From the NCBI RefSeq assembly GCF_024623785.1, contig NZ_JANKBZ010000013.1, positions 225,762 to 289,761 of the forward strand: 64,000 nt of DNA, written 5' to 3'. Position numbers and translations under genes: made by a program. The stretch is from Archangium lipolyticum. GTDB taxonomy: Bacteria; Myxococcota; Myxococcia; Myxococcales; Myxococcaceae. Below the pieces are notes generated by a model, which worked only from the letters and a program-made list of their open reading frames with translations, was not told the DNA's origin and searched no databases. Positions 8,784 to 18,190 of the stretch are shown here, in pieces; positions within the stretch are counted from its first letter, which is position 1; each line of letters starts with the position of its first letter.

Positions 8784-9698
8784 TCAGGGGCTGCCAGTGT
8801 CGGCGGTGGCCGGAGCTTTCGGCGCGGGACTGAGCAGCCAGGTTCCCGGATCCAGCTCCTTCACCTCCAGACCCTTGGCCTTCTGTTGCTCGAGCCACGC
8901 CCGCAGCTCTGGAGAGGCCGGGCCCACGAGCGTCGAGCGCACCACCTGGGTGCCGGTCTTCGCATCGGTGGTGATGAGCGTGTTGTTCGGCGCGCCCGTC
9001 TGGTTGGACGGCTGGCTCCTGGGCATGCTGGTGAAGTGGTACGCGCCCACCGCGAGCATCACCACGGCCAGGGCGGAGATCTGAAGGAGCTGCACCTTCT
9101 TCCTGCGACTGGCCTGCTCCTGACTCTCCGTATCGAACGACACCTTGCCGGTGGCGGCGGGTTTGTGGTGCGCCACGGGAGCGGGGGCGGGGGGCTCCGG
9201 CTGGTTTGACGCCGCCTTCACGTCACTGGAGAAGTCGACGGCCTCCTGGGTCAGCGTCTCCCAGGTGCGATCGATGGCGAGCCCCAGCTCTGGCGTGGAG
9301 GGGGTCGCCGCCCGGAGCGTCTCCAGGGAATGGTCCACCTCGGCCAGCAGCGCGTTGAGCGCCTCGGAGTCCACCTTGCCCCCAGCCGTCAGCAGCAGAT
9401 CCCTCGCCGCCGCCAGGCGCCAGCGCGCCACGAGCGCCTCGCGCAGCGCGTCGGCCTGGCCATCCACCAGGAGGGCCTCGCGCTCGGGCTGGGTGAGCTT
9501 CTCCAGGAGCTTGCGGGCTCCGGGCAGCGACACCGCCAACGACAGCCTTCCGCGCAGCACCTCCAGCGCCTGGGCTTGCGAGGGCACGTTGCCGGGCCAC
9601 ATCGCCGGTTGCTCCCGTTTCCTGGGGGCGGGGGCCTGCGCGGCGACCGCGCTCTCATCCGGGGTCGAGGGAAGTTGGGGATCCTGATCGTTTGACAT
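8784..9698 (-). CDS. single-pass membrane protein of unknown function
   Basis: 304 residues. The N-terminal 190 residues are Pro/Ala-rich and then helical (leucine, alanine and glutamate repeats, about 50-165), ending in a basic stretch 'ASRRKKVQ'. One transmembrane segment (about 210-228, LLQISALAVVMLAVGAYHF) follows, then a roughly 75-residue outer domain with 'NTLITTDAKTGTQVVRS' and 'DPGTWLLSP'. The orientation is cytoplasmic N-terminus and periplasmic C-terminus by the positive-inside rule. Its position directly before the pilin gene hints at a link to secretion or pili. No family was recognised. No clear ribosome site precedes the ATG. Confidence 0.6.
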   Translation of the reverse strand: MSNDQDPQLPSTPDESAVAAQAPAPRKREQPAMWPGNVPSQAQALEVLRGRLSLAVSLPGARKLLEKLTQPEREALLVDGQADALREALVARWRLAAARDLLLTAGGKVDSEALNALLAEVDHSLETLRAATPSTPELGLAIDRTWETLTQEAVDFSSDVKAASNQPEPPAPAPVAHHKPAATGKVSFDTESQEQASRRKKVQLLQISALAVVMLAVGAYHFTSMPRSQPSNQTGAPNNTLITTDAKTGTQVVRSTLVGPASPELRAWLEQQKAKGLEVKELDPGTWLLSPAPKAPATADTGSP

Positions 9699-9833
9699 GG
9701 GCCACGCGGGTTGACGAGTGCTCCCATCATCCGATCGGTGGGGGCCTCAATACAATCGGCTCTCGGAGCGCGTTGTCCGCGTGGATGTTTGCAGTTGCAA
9801 CGGAGCCACGATCTACCCGAGAGGACGAAAGAA

Positions 9834-11993
9834 TCAGGACAGGGGACGGCCGCTGGTGGCCTGGGCCATGCGCACCGCGCGCTCCATCATCTCACCTTGG
9901 GCCCAGCGTCTCTCACCTTCGGGGACGCGCCGCTTCCATGCGCCGTCCGCGTCGAGCACCCAGGCGTGGGTGTTGTCCGCGAGGCACCGGTCGAGCAGCT
10001 CCCGCACCTGGGCGAGGAGCTGGGGATCCTCCACCGGGGCGAGGGCCTCCACGCGGTGGTCCAGGTTGCGCGGCATGATGTCCGCCGAGCCGATGTAGCA
10101 GCGCGTCTCGCCCGCGCGCTCGAAGGAGTAGATGCGCGAGTGCTCCAGGAAGCGGCCGAGCGTGGAGACGACGCGGATGTTCTCCGAGACGCCAGGGACG
10201 TTGGGGCGCAGGCAGCAGATGCCGCGCACGTTGAGGTCCACCTTCACCCCGGCGCGCGAGGCGTCGTAGAGGGCGCGGATCATCGCCGGGTCCACCAGCG
10301 CGTTCATCTTCATCTGGATGCGCGCGGGTCGCTCGGCCGAGTGGGCGGTGATCGTGCGGCGGATCTCCTCCAGCAGGCCCTCGCGCATGTTGATGGGGGC
10401 CACCAGCAGCTTGCGGAAGGACTTGGGGCGGGCGAAGCCGGTGAGGAAGTTGAAGAGATCCGCCACGTCCGCGCCGATGTCCGGATCCGTGGTGAAGAGC
10501 CCGAGGTCCGTGTAGAGCCGGGCCGTCTTCGGGTTGTAGTTGCCGGTGCCGACGTGGACGTAGTGGCGCACCCGCTCGCCCTCGCGGCGGACGATGAGGA
10601 TGGCCTTGGCGTGCGTCTTGAGCCCGGGGATGCCGTAGACGACGTGCACCCCCGCCTCCTCCAGCGCGAGCGCCCAGTGGATGTTGGTGCGCTCGTCGAA
10701 GCGGGCCTTGAGCTCCACCATGCACACGGCCTGCTTGCCGCGCTCGGTGGCGCGGATGAGCGCGGGCACCAGCGGGGACTTGTCCGACGTGCGGTAGACG
10801 GTCTGCTTGATGGCGAGCACGTCCGGGTCCTCCACCGCCTCCGCTACGAAGCGCTCCACCGAGGTGGTGAAGGACTCGTAGGGGTGGTGTACGAGCAGGT
10901 CGCCCCGGCGCATGGCCGACATCACCGTGCCGACCTCACCCCCATCCCCCTCGGCCTTCAGGCGGGGCTGGGTGACGGGCGTCCACGGCGGATCCCTCAG
11001 CTCGGCGAAGCCCGGCGTGGACACCACGGCCATCAGGTCCGCCAGGTCCAACAGGCCCTGCTCCTCGTAGATCTGCCGCGGCTCCAACCCGAGTGCCTCC
11101 ACCAGGGGCTCGAGCATCTTGGGATTCATTCCCGCCTGGACCTCCAGGCGGATGACGTCCCCGAAGCGGCGCTGGCGCAGCTCGGTCTGCACGGCCACCA
11201 GCAGATCCTCCGCGTCCTCGGAGACGGTGAAGTCCGCGTCCCGGGTGACACGGAACAGCCCATGGTCGAGCACCTCCATCCCGGGGAACAGGGCGCCCAT
11301 GTGGTGGGCGATGATGTCCTCGAGCGGGATGAAGGATGTGCCCCCCTTGAGCGGGACGAAGCGCGGCAGCAGCTCCTTGGGCACCTTCACCCGCGCCACG
11401 TTCTCCGTCTCCGTCACCGGATCCCTCAGCAGTACCGCCAGGCTGAGGGAGAGGTTGGAGATGTAGGGAAAGTGCCGCCCCAAGCCGATGGCCAGCGGGG
11501 TGAGGACGGGGAAGATCTGCTCGCGGAAGCGCTGCTCCACCAGCGTGCGCGCCTCCGGGTCGAGCTCCTTCATGGAGAGGATGCGCAGGCCCTTGTCGGC
11601 CAGGGCGGGGCGGAGCTGGCGCTCGAAGCAGTCGTTGTGGCGCCGGCCCTGCTCGAGGATGCACTCGTGCAGCCTGTCGAGCGTGTTCCCCGGGGTGGCG
11701 CCGTCCGGGACCAGCCGGGCCACGCGGCCGCGCACCTGCTCGTGCAGGCGCGCCACACGGATCATGAAGAACTCATCGAGGTTGCGGGCGTAGATGGCGC
11801 AGAACTTCACCCGCTCCAGCAATGGCACCGACGCATCCTCGGCGAGCTGGAGCACCCGGTTGTTGAAGGCGAGCCAGGACAGCTCCCGGTTGAAGAACAG
11901 GTCGCTGTCCGGCACGTCCGTTCCAGGCGGGATGACGTCCCGCTCCATGGGTTTGCTGGGGGTGTTCCGGTTGGAGGATGCGCGCTTGGGCAT
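9834..11993 (-). CDS. ppk1: polyphosphate kinase 1
   Basis: 719 residues, close to the usual 690-720. Makes polyphosphate from ATP reversibly and acts at the inner membrane or cytosol. The N-terminal domain begins 'FFNRELSWLAFNNRVL', the classic PPK1 opening. The two histidine motifs of the PLD-like catalytic domains are visible as 'GLKTHAKA', with 'YVHVGTGNYNP' a little after, and again 'CYIGSADIMPRNLDHRVE' in the last domain. A Pro/Ser/Lys-rich leader of about 25 residues precedes the conserved part. In myxobacteria polyphosphate relates to stress, motility and development. The gene stands alone on this strand with no ppx neighbour. Confidence 0.95.
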   Translation of the reverse strand: MPKRASSNRNTPSKPMERDVIPPGTDVPDSDLFFNRELSWLAFNNRVLQLAEDASVPLLERVKFCAIYARNLDEFFMIRVARLHEQVRGRVARLVPDGATPGNTLDRLHECILEQGRRHNDCFERQLRPALADKGLRILSMKELDPEARTLVEQRFREQIFPVLTPLAIGLGRHFPYISNLSLSLAVLLRDPVTETENVARVKVPKELLPRFVPLKGGTSFIPLEDIIAHHMGALFPGMEVLDHGLFRVTRDADFTVSEDAEDLLVAVQTELRQRRFGDVIRLEVQAGMNPKMLEPLVEALGLEPRQIYEEQGLLDLADLMAVVSTPGFAELRDPPWTPVTQPRLKAEGDGGEVGTVMSAMRRGDLLVHHPYESFTTSVERFVAEAVEDPDVLAIKQTVYRTSDKSPLVPALIRATERGKQAVCMVELKARFDERTNIHWALALEEAGVHVVYGIPGLKTHAKAILIVRREGERVRHYVHVGTGNYNPKTARLYTDLGLFTTDPDIGADVADLFNFLTGFARPKSFRKLLVAPINMREGLLEEIRRTITAHSAERPARIQMKMNALVDPAMIRALYDASRAGVKVDLNVRGICCLRPNVPGVSENIRVVSTLGRFLEHSRIYSFERAGETRCYIGSADIMPRNLDHRVEALAPVEDPQLLAQVRELLDRCLADNTHAWVLDADGAWKRRVPEGERRWAQGEMMERAVRMAQATSGRPLS

Positions 11994-12071
11994 ATCCGCT
12001 CACTTGGTGATGGAGGAGCGGTGTAGCAAGACGGGCCCGGGGCTGTGTGAAACTTTGGCGAGAAGCCCCCA

Positions 12072-12236
12072 TCACCCGCTGCGGTTCCCCTTGGGCATCC
12101 TTCTCGTCTCGCTGCCCTTCTTCTTGTCCTGCCGCGGCACCTTGGGCACCTTGTTGCGGCCTTTCCGGCTGCGGTCCGTCGCCTTGGAGGCTTCGGCCTG
12201 CATCTTGTCGGCCTTGGATCCACGAACTCCTGCCAT
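12072..12236 (-). CDS. 54-residue highly basic protein
   Basis: ATG at 12236 is preceded by an excellent ribosome site (aggaggtg, 7 bases upstream), the main reason to call this short gene. The product is about one third Lys/Arg with 'DRSRKGRNKVPKVPRQDKKKGS', no hydrophobic segment and no cysteine. It is likely disordered and nucleic-acid or ribosome associated. No family was recognised. It ends 78 bp before ppk1 on the same strand, so the two may be co-transcribed. Confidence 0.6.
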   Translation of the reverse strand: MAGVRGSKADKMQAEASKATDRSRKGRNKVPKVPRQDKKKGSETRRMPKGNRSG

Positions 12237-12373
12237 GTCACTCACCTCCTGGGTTCTTCCAGGAAGGTGGGTACTGGACAGTGCGTGGGCACGGGCCCGG
12301 AGGGGACGGCAGGGCGCACGCAGACGGGGCGGGCGAGCGTGAGCCCCAGCCGCCGTGCGCCCGGGCGCGGTCC

Positions 12374-12928
12374 TCAGAGCTGCGCGGCGACGGGCTCGGA
12401 CTCCCACTGGCGGCGGGCCCAGCGCTTCGGGCTCCGGGACGGCCGCTCCTCCCGGGGGAGCATGCCCCGGGGCTCGACGAAGTAGAACTGCTCCGGGGCG
12501 TGCGCCGCCTTCTGTGCCGCGAAGCACTCGGCGTGGGCCTGGACGGACAGCACGCAGATGTCGAAGCGGTTGCCATCCTCGTCCTGGCGCACGACGGTCC
12601 AGCCCGCCAGGGGCAGCGGCTCCTCCACATCCGCGCGCCAGGTCACCTTGTCGGTGGAGATCCCCAGGTGCGCGAGCGCGTGCTCGACCTCCAGGTGCGC
12701 CATCCACACCAGGGCGGTGGAGGACTGGCGCGCGTGCTCGACGATCAGCTCCAGGCCGCAGTCGCAGCGGAAGCTCCAGCGGTCCTTGGGACCCAGACCA
12801 TCTCCATCCGCGTTCCGCACGTGCGGAGGCCCGAGGCGCCGCTCGAGCTCGGCTCGGGACACCTCCAGGAAACAAGCACTGCGGTGCGTCTTCCAGAGCA
12901 CCGGACGGTTCGAGGGGAGCGGCTTCAT
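12374..12928 (-). CDS. conserved-looking hypothetical protein with a Cys pair
   Basis: 184 residues. ATG at 12928 has aggagg eight bases upstream, so the longer in-frame extension to 13177 is not used. The sequence shows 'SFRCDCGLELIVEHAR', a Cys-x-Cys that could bind metal, and a later 'FDICVLSVQAHAECFAAQKAAH' segment, with an Arg/Pro-rich C-terminus. No signal peptide or membrane segment. The pattern suggests a cytosolic protein of unknown role. It sits upstream of the 54-residue gene on the same strand, separated by 137 bp. Confidence 0.55.
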   Translation of the reverse strand: MKPLPSNRPVLWKTHRSACFLEVSRAELERRLGPPHVRNADGDGLGPKDRWSFRCDCGLELIVEHARQSSTALVWMAHLEVEHALAHLGISTDKVTWRADVEEPLPLAGWTVVRQDEDGNRFDICVLSVQAHAECFAAQKAAHAPEQFYFVEPRGMLPREERPSRSPKRWARRQWESEPVAAQL

Positions 12929-13170
12929 GGGGTGGCCTCCTGTGTGGAGGGGAAACGTAAACATCAGCTGTGACTGGACTACGGGGCGAAGCCCCGCGGG
13001 CACGTGAGACGTCGGATCCTGGACGAGTGAGGGGGGGAGGACGTCGTCATGTTGACGTCTCGGGCCTGTCTCGATCTGTTGGAAAATCAAATTGTACGAG
13101 AAAACCCGAAAAAAATGGTTCGTCGCTCCATCACCTCGTTTCACGACTTCCACGTTGTGAGGACAACGAC

Positions 13171-14628
13171 ATGCCAATCACGGAAATGCGGAACGCGGGT
13201 TGGAAGGCCGCGTGGCGCGTGGGCGCCGCGGGGTTGATGCTCACCACGGGAGTGGCTTGCGACAGCCAGAGCGAGCTCGTAGAGGACGGCTCCCTGGAGA
13301 GTGCCACGCAGCCAGTCATCGTCGGCAGCCGGTATCAGGCGGAGAACTGGTCCTCGAGTGGGACGACGGCCGGCGGGGTGTTCAACGAGGGCGGTGGCGA
13401 GGGGCAGTCCGTCGCGGGCTTCCAGGTCAACGAGCAGATCCACTACCCCTCGGTGAACTTCACCGGGGTGGATCAGATCCAGTTCCGCCTCGCGGCGCCC
13501 TATGGCGGTGGCCGGGCGGAGATCTGGGCCGGCGCGGTGGGCAGCGGCACGAAGGTGGGGACGGTGGATCTCACCTCCGCCACTGGCGCCGACTGGAACA
13601 GCTTCATCACCCGGACCGTCAGCATCACGGAGATCAGCGGCACCCACTCGCTGTACCTCAAGGGCGTGGCGACGGGTGGTGACTGGCTGTTCAAGCTCGA
13701 CTGGTTCGAGATGCACGACACCGGGGGGACCCAGCCGCCGCCGCCTCCTCCTCCCCCGGGCACCGTCCCGGTCAAGGTGACCAACAGGTGCCCGTTCCCG
13801 CTCAACGTGACGTTGACGGGCGTGTACAGCATCCCGCTCGAGAAGGACGCGGCGGGCAACCCCGTCTACCGCAACCTCGCCACCGGCCAGAGCTACACCT
13901 ATGCGACTCCGGCGAACTACCCCAGCGGCCGCGTGAGCGCGTATAGGACCCTTCCGTCGCCCTCGTCACCCCGCGAGCTGGAGAAGGCCGAGTTCACGCT
14001 GGAGAAGCCCAGCGGCGGCTCGCAGTTGCTGCACTACAACCTCACGTACGTGGACCACGTGGGCCTGCCCATGCAGATCAGGGGTGTTGGCACCGGCTCC
14101 AGCTGTGTCCAGGTGCAGTGCAACAAGTCCGCGAGCGCCATCCAGACGGCCATCGCCAACCAGTGTCCGGATGGTCTGCGCTACACCATGGGGGGCGGCA
14201 CCATCTGCCTGGCTCCGCGCTCCTTCTGCCTCGATGGGGAGTACGCGAGCGATCCGCGCCGCGCCTCCGTCTGCACGCGGCTGGATGGTGAGATCGCCCG
14301 CTGCGCCAGCAAGTACCCCGGCGTCTGCACCCCGGGGACGGCGAAGTCGGCGCAGGTCTACGCCTGCTCGCCGCCGTTCTTCGACATGAGCGCGAAGTGG
14401 TGCGCCGCGCTGAACCGCGGAATGTTGGACGCGCCCGACAGCACCACCGTGTCGCAGTACTACAACACCGGGAAGCCCTACAACCAGTACTCCAAGTGGG
14501 TCCACGACCAGTGCGGCGCCGTCTACGGGTTCGCCTATGACGACTACCCGATGGCCGCCAACCAGGCTGGTTTCTACACGTGCACCGGCGGGCAGCAGCT
14601 CGAGGTGACGTTCTGCCCGGCGGGCTGA
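13171..14628 (+). CDS. lipoprotein with CBM6 and a thaumatin/GH64-type beta-1,3-glucanase-like domain
   Basis: 485 residues from the ATG at 13171. The N-terminus ends in a lipobox (LTTGVAC). Residues about 50-185 ('YQAENWSSSGTTAGG' to 'LFKLDWFEMHD') are a family 6 carbohydrate-binding module. A proline linker follows (190-197), then a Cys-rich domain with 'VTNRCPFPLNVTL', 'NYPSGRVSAYRT', 'LHYNLTYVDHVGLP' and a final 'YGFAYDDYP...FYTCTGG...VTFCP' that closely follows thaumatin-like and GH64 beta-1,3-glucanases. Expected role: binding and cleaving beta-1,3-glucan of fungal walls at the cell surface. The module call is firm; enzymatic activity is less sure because catalytic acids could not be placed. 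A terminator-like hairpin separates it from the GH30 gene. Confidence 0.65.
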   Translation: MPITEMRNAGWKAAWRVGAAGLMLTTGVACDSQSELVEDGSLESATQPVIVGSRYQAENWSSSGTTAGGVFNEGGGEGQSVAGFQVNEQIHYPSVNFTGVDQIQFRLAAPYGGGRAEIWAGAVGSGTKVGTVDLTSATGADWNSFITRTVSITEISGTHSLYLKGVATGGDWLFKLDWFEMHDTGGTQPPPPPPPPGTVPVKVTNRCPFPLNVTLTGVYSIPLEKDAAGNPVYRNLATGQSYTYATPANYPSGRVSAYRTLPSPSSPRELEKAEFTLEKPSGGSQLLHYNLTYVDHVGLPMQIRGVGTGSSCVQVQCNKSASAIQTAIANQCPDGLRYTMGGGTICLAPRSFCLDGEYASDPRRASVCTRLDGEIARCASKYPGVCTPGTAKSAQVYACSPPFFDMSAKWCAALNRGMLDAPDSTTVSQYYNTGKPYNQYSKWVHDQCGAVYGFAYDDYPMAANQAGFYTCTGGQQLEVTFCPAG

Positions 14629-14664
14629 GTTCCCCGCGAAGAACCCCTCCACGCAGCACCCCGT

Positions 14665-14692
14665 GCCCGGATCCCTTCCAAGGGGTCCGGGC
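14665..14692 (+). terminator. hairpin between the CBM6 and GH30 genes
   Basis: Thirteen-base arms (gcccggatccctt / aaggggtccgggc) pair with one G-T wobble around a two-base gap. No strong T run follows, so termination may be weak or factor-assisted. Confidence 0.5.
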
Positions 14693-14739
14693 CTGGTTCA
14701 TTGTCGAACCAGACCTTTTCGATGTCTCAGGAGATTCGA

Positions 14740-16644
14740 ATGCAGCTGGACCTGTTCTGGAACCGGAGTGTGTGGCGCGGGCTGGCGACCGCCTCGCTCC
14801 TCGCGAGCGTGCTTCCTCCGGCGAGTGCGATGGCCGCCGGAGAGTCCGTGCAGATCTGGGTGACGACCACCTCGGGCAGCTCGCTCTCCAAGAGGCTCAG
14901 CGCCGAGCCCACCCGGAACTTCGGTCCGGAGAGCAACACCTCCACGGTGATCGACGTCAACCCCGCGACCACCTATCAGACCATCGATGGCTTCGGTGGC
15001 GCGCTCACCGACTCGTCCGCGTGGCTCATCTACAACTCGCCCCAGCGCAACAGCATCATGAACGAGCTGTTCAGCGTGGGCGCGGGCGCCGGGTACAACA
15101 TGATCCGGCTGCCCATGGGCGCCTCCGACTTCGCGAGGAACAACTACTCCTACGACGACACCTGCTGCGATCTGAATGACTTCTCGGTGGGCCACGACAC
15201 GGCCTACATCATCCCGCTCCTGCAGCAGGCGCGGCAGCTCAACCCCGAGGTCAAGGTCCTGGCCGTGCCGTGGAGCGCTCCGGGCTGGATGAAGTTCAAC
15301 AACTCCTTCACGGGGGGCGGGTACCTGCGCAACGACCTCTATGGCATGTATGCCAATTATTTCGTGCGTTTCGTCCAGGCCTACAACAGCTACGGCGTGC
15401 CCATCCACGCCATCAGCATGCAGAACGAGCCGCACAACGCCAACGGCACCTATGCGACGATGCAGATGGAGTCGAGCGATCAGTCGAACTTCGCGGCCCA
15501 GAACCTCCGGCCCGCGCTGAACAACGCCGGGTTCGGCTCGGTGAAGATCATCGCCTGGGATCACAACTGGCACGACGGCGGCGGCCCCGCCGGTTTCCCT
15601 CACGAGGTGATGAGCCACAACAACGGCCAGGCGCGCTCGGCCGTGGCGGGTGTGGCCTATCACTGCTACGAGAGCCCCCAGGACGCCTACGGCGTCCAGA
15701 CCGACTTCCACAACGCCTTTCCCGACAAGGAGATCCACTTCACCGAGTGCACCGGCGGACGCTGGGCGACGAACCAGGCCGCGAACCTGGAGTGGGAACT
15801 ACAGCACAACGTCTTCGGCCCGCTGCGCAACTGGGCTCGCAGCTCGCTGTACTGGAACATCGCGTTGGATCCGAACAATGGCCCCTACGTGGGGGGCTGT
15901 GTCGACTGCCGTGGCATGATCACCGTGAACAACGGCAACGGCACCTACACCAAGAACGAGGACTACTACGTCTGGGCGCAGCTGGCGAAGGTGGTGCGCT
16001 CCGGCGCGGTGCGCATCGCCTCGACGTTCCAGGCCGACGGCGGCATCCAGACCGTGGCCTTCAAGAACCCGGATGGCTCGCTGGCGCTGGTCGCGCTGAA
16101 TACCAACGACACCAGCACCATCACCTTCAAGGTGCGCTGGAGCGGCCAGTCCTTCGACTACACGCTGCCGCCGCGCTCGGTGGCCTCGTTCAAGTGGGGC
16201 GGCAGCGGTGGCGGCACCCCCACCGCCTACCGGATCGTGAACAAGGCCACGGGCAGGTGCGTGGATATCGCCGGGCCGAGCACCGCCGATGGCGCCAACA
16301 TCCACCAGTGGGCCTGCCACACCGGCGCCAGCCAGCAGTGGTCGATGGAGCCCACCGACAGCGGCTACTACCGGTTCGTCTCGCGCTATAGCGGCAAGGT
16401 GCTCGACGTCGCCGGGCCGAGCACCGCCGATGGTGCCAACATCCACCAGTGGACGTCCTTCAACGCCACCAACCAGCAGTTCAAGCCCGTGTCGCTCGGC
16501 AATGGCTACTACCGGCTCGAGGCGCGCCACAGTGGCAAGGTGATCGACGTCACCAACTGCACGAGCAGCGGCGACGGGGCCAACATCCAGCAGTGGACCT
16601 GGTCCAACAACGACTGCCAGCAGTTCCGGCTCGAGCAGCTGTAG
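14740..16644 (+). CDS. secreted GH30 glycosidase with C-terminal ricin-type lectin domain
   Basis: 634 residues. ATG at 14740 chosen because caggag lies just upstream and it begins a signal peptide (ending near ASAMA). The barrel opens with 'YQTIDGFGGALTDSSAW', the GH30 hallmark. The acid/base Glu lies in 'SMQNEPHNANG' and the nucleophile Glu in 'IHFTECTGG'. A C-terminal beta-sandwich of GH30 ('VALNTNDTSTITFKV') ends near residue 490. Three beta-trefoil repeats with 'IHQWxC', 'IHQWTS' and 'IQQWTW' (QxW motifs) make a family 13-type lectin module. Family members act on beta-1,6-glucan, glucosylceramide or xylan; next to a GH64-like gene, fungal beta-1,6-glucan is the likeliest target. Confidence 0.9.
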   Translation: MQLDLFWNRSVWRGLATASLLASVLPPASAMAAGESVQIWVTTTSGSSLSKRLSAEPTRNFGPESNTSTVIDVNPATTYQTIDGFGGALTDSSAWLIYNSPQRNSIMNELFSVGAGAGYNMIRLPMGASDFARNNYSYDDTCCDLNDFSVGHDTAYIIPLLQQARQLNPEVKVLAVPWSAPGWMKFNNSFTGGGYLRNDLYGMYANYFVRFVQAYNSYGVPIHAISMQNEPHNANGTYATMQMESSDQSNFAAQNLRPALNNAGFGSVKIIAWDHNWHDGGGPAGFPHEVMSHNNGQARSAVAGVAYHCYESPQDAYGVQTDFHNAFPDKEIHFTECTGGRWATNQAANLEWELQHNVFGPLRNWARSSLYWNIALDPNNGPYVGGCVDCRGMITVNNGNGTYTKNEDYYVWAQLAKVVRSGAVRIASTFQADGGIQTVAFKNPDGSLALVALNTNDTSTITFKVRWSGQSFDYTLPPRSVASFKWGGSGGGTPTAYRIVNKATGRCVDIAGPSTADGANIHQWACHTGASQQWSMEPTDSGYYRFVSRYSGKVLDVAGPSTADGANIHQWTSFNATNQQFKPVSLGNGYYRLEARHSGKVIDVTNCTSSGDGANIQQWTWSNNDCQQFRLEQL

Positions 16645-16684
16645 GTCCCGGTACGGAACTCGTACTCGAGGTGAAAAAGTATCT

Positions 16685-16724
16685 GGAACGCTCGCTCATT
16701 TGACCCTGAATGAGCGAGCGCTCC
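16685..16724. promoter_or_regulatory. long inverted repeat upstream of the GH18 gene
   Basis: Sixteen-base arms (ggaacgctcgctcatt / aatgagcgagcgctcc) with one mismatch are separated by eight bases. The inner 12 bp are perfect. There is no T run after it, and it lies 33 bp before the GTG start, so an operator or an mRNA hairpin is as likely as a terminator for the GH30 gene. Confidence 0.5.
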
Positions 16725-16756
16725 CTCTGTGCACACGAGACAGGAGGGATTCTCGC

Positions 16757-18190
16757 GTGCGCACCGCATTCCAGCTCAAGACCCTGGCCCTTGGGGCCGC
16801 TTTCCTCGCCACCCTCGTGGCGTGCTCCGGACAACCCGATGCCGCGGCCGCCGACGAGCCGGTGGCCACCCTGGAAGAGCGAGCGCTCTCCACCAAGGTC
16901 ATCGGCTACGTCCCCACGTGGTCGGGCGACATCAACGCCATCCAGTACGACAAGCTCACCCACATCAACTACGCCTTCGTCCTCCCCACGGCGCAGGGTG
17001 GCCTCACGGGGTTGAGCAGCGGGGACGCGCGGCTGCGGTCGCTGGTCCAGACGGCGCACTCCCGGGGCGTCAAGGTGCTCATCTCGGTGGGCGGCTGGAT
17101 GGATGGGAATGACTCGCCCTTCGAGCAGCTCGCCGCCAACGCGAGCACGCGCACGGCCTTCGTCAACAACGTGGTGGCCTTCGTGGAGCAGGCCGGGCTG
17201 GACGGCGCCGACATCGACTGGGAGTGGCCGGAGGCCGGGGCCTCGGCCAACAACTTCGGGTTGTTGATGCGCGAGCTGGGCGTCGCGCTCCACGCCCGCG
17301 GCAAGCTGCTCACCGCGGCGGTCCTGGCCGTCGGCGGCGAGGGCATCCCCACGTCCTCCTTCAGCGACGTGGATTTCCTCAACATCATGGCCTACGACGC
17401 CGGCTATCCCCACTCGACGTATGACCTCGCCGTCCAATCGCTCAATTACTGGCTCGGGCGCGGTCTCCCCAAGGCGAAGGCGGTGCTGGGCGTGCCGTTC
17501 TACGGCCGCTCCCCGTCGGGCGCCTATACATATGCCCAGCTCGTCGCGCAGGACTCGCAGGCGCCCTACAAGGACAACGTCGGCGACGTCTATTACAACG
17601 GAATCTCCACCATCCAGGCCAAGGCCCGGCTGGCGCTTCAGCAGGGCGGCGGTGTGATGATCTGGGAGCTCTCCCAGGACACCACCACCGCGACCTCGCT
17701 GCTGCTCGCCATCTACCAGGTGGTCGGTGGCGGTTCCTCCAACCAGCCTCCAGCCGTGAGCCTCACCTCGCCCGCCAACGGGACGTCCTTCACCGCTGGC
17801 AGCACCATCACCGTCAGCGCCAACGCCTCCGACGCGGACGGCTCCATCTCCAAGGTGGAGTTCTTCGCGGGCGGCACCAAGATTGGCGAGGACACCACCG
17901 CGCCGTACAGCATCTCCTGGGCGAACGTGGCGGCCGGGAGCTACTCGCTGACGGCCCGCGCCACGGACAACGGCGCCGCCAACACCACCTCCGCCGCGGT
18001 CTCCATCTCCGTCACCGGCACGGGGGGCGGCTCCTGCGCCGGCGTGGCCGCGTGGAGCGCCTCCAAGGTGTACGTGAAGGACGATCAGGCCACCTACGGC
18101 GGCAAACTGTGGCGCGCCAGGTGGTGGACCCAGAACGAGGTCCCCTCCGGCGCCGAGTGGGGTCCCTGGGCCCTGGTCACCAACTGCTGA
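16757..18190 (+). CDS. GH18 chitinase lipoprotein with Ig-like and CBM5/12 domains
   Basis: 477 residues. GTG at 16757 is used because caggaggg lies eight bases before it and the product then starts with a lipoprotein signal (lipobox LVAC, Cys23). The GH18 barrel (about 40-335) carries 'LISVGGW' and the catalytic D-x-x-D-x-D-x-E as 'DGADIDWEWPE'. The Glu is the proton donor, and retaining substrate-assisted catalysis is expected. 'MAYDAGY' and 'GVPFYGR' are the other family marks. A bacterial Ig-like domain (about 338-425, 'PPAVSLTSPANGTSF') and a CBM5/12 chitin-binding module ('AWSASKVYVKDDQATYGG...WW') follow. Role: hydrolysis of chitin at the cell surface. Substrate-feeding link to the GlcNAc locus at 27.6-40.4 kb is inferred. 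Confidence 0.92.
   Translation: MRTAFQLKTLALGAAFLATLVACSGQPDAAAADEPVATLEERALSTKVIGYVPTWSGDINAIQYDKLTHINYAFVLPTAQGGLTGLSSGDARLRSLVQTAHSRGVKVLISVGGWMDGNDSPFEQLAANASTRTAFVNNVVAFVEQAGLDGADIDWEWPEAGASANNFGLLMRELGVALHARGKLLTAAVLAVGGEGIPTSSFSDVDFLNIMAYDAGYPHSTYDLAVQSLNYWLGRGLPKAKAVLGVPFYGRSPSGAYTYAQLVAQDSQAPYKDNVGDVYYNGISTIQAKARLALQQGGGVMIWELSQDTTTATSLLLAIYQVVGGGSSNQPPAVSLTSPANGTSFTAGSTITVSANASDADGSISKVEFFAGGTKIGEDTTAPYSISWANVAAGSYSLTARATDNGAANTTSAAVSISVTGTGGGSCAGVAAWSASKVYVKDDQATYGGKLWRARWWTQNEVPSGAEWGPWALVTNC

Noticed and set aside
14701..14739. TTG (14701) and ATG (14722) as starts for the GH30 protein
   Set aside because: Neither has a ribosome site, and both lengthen the signal peptide awkwardly. 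The ATG at 14740 has caggag at the right distance.
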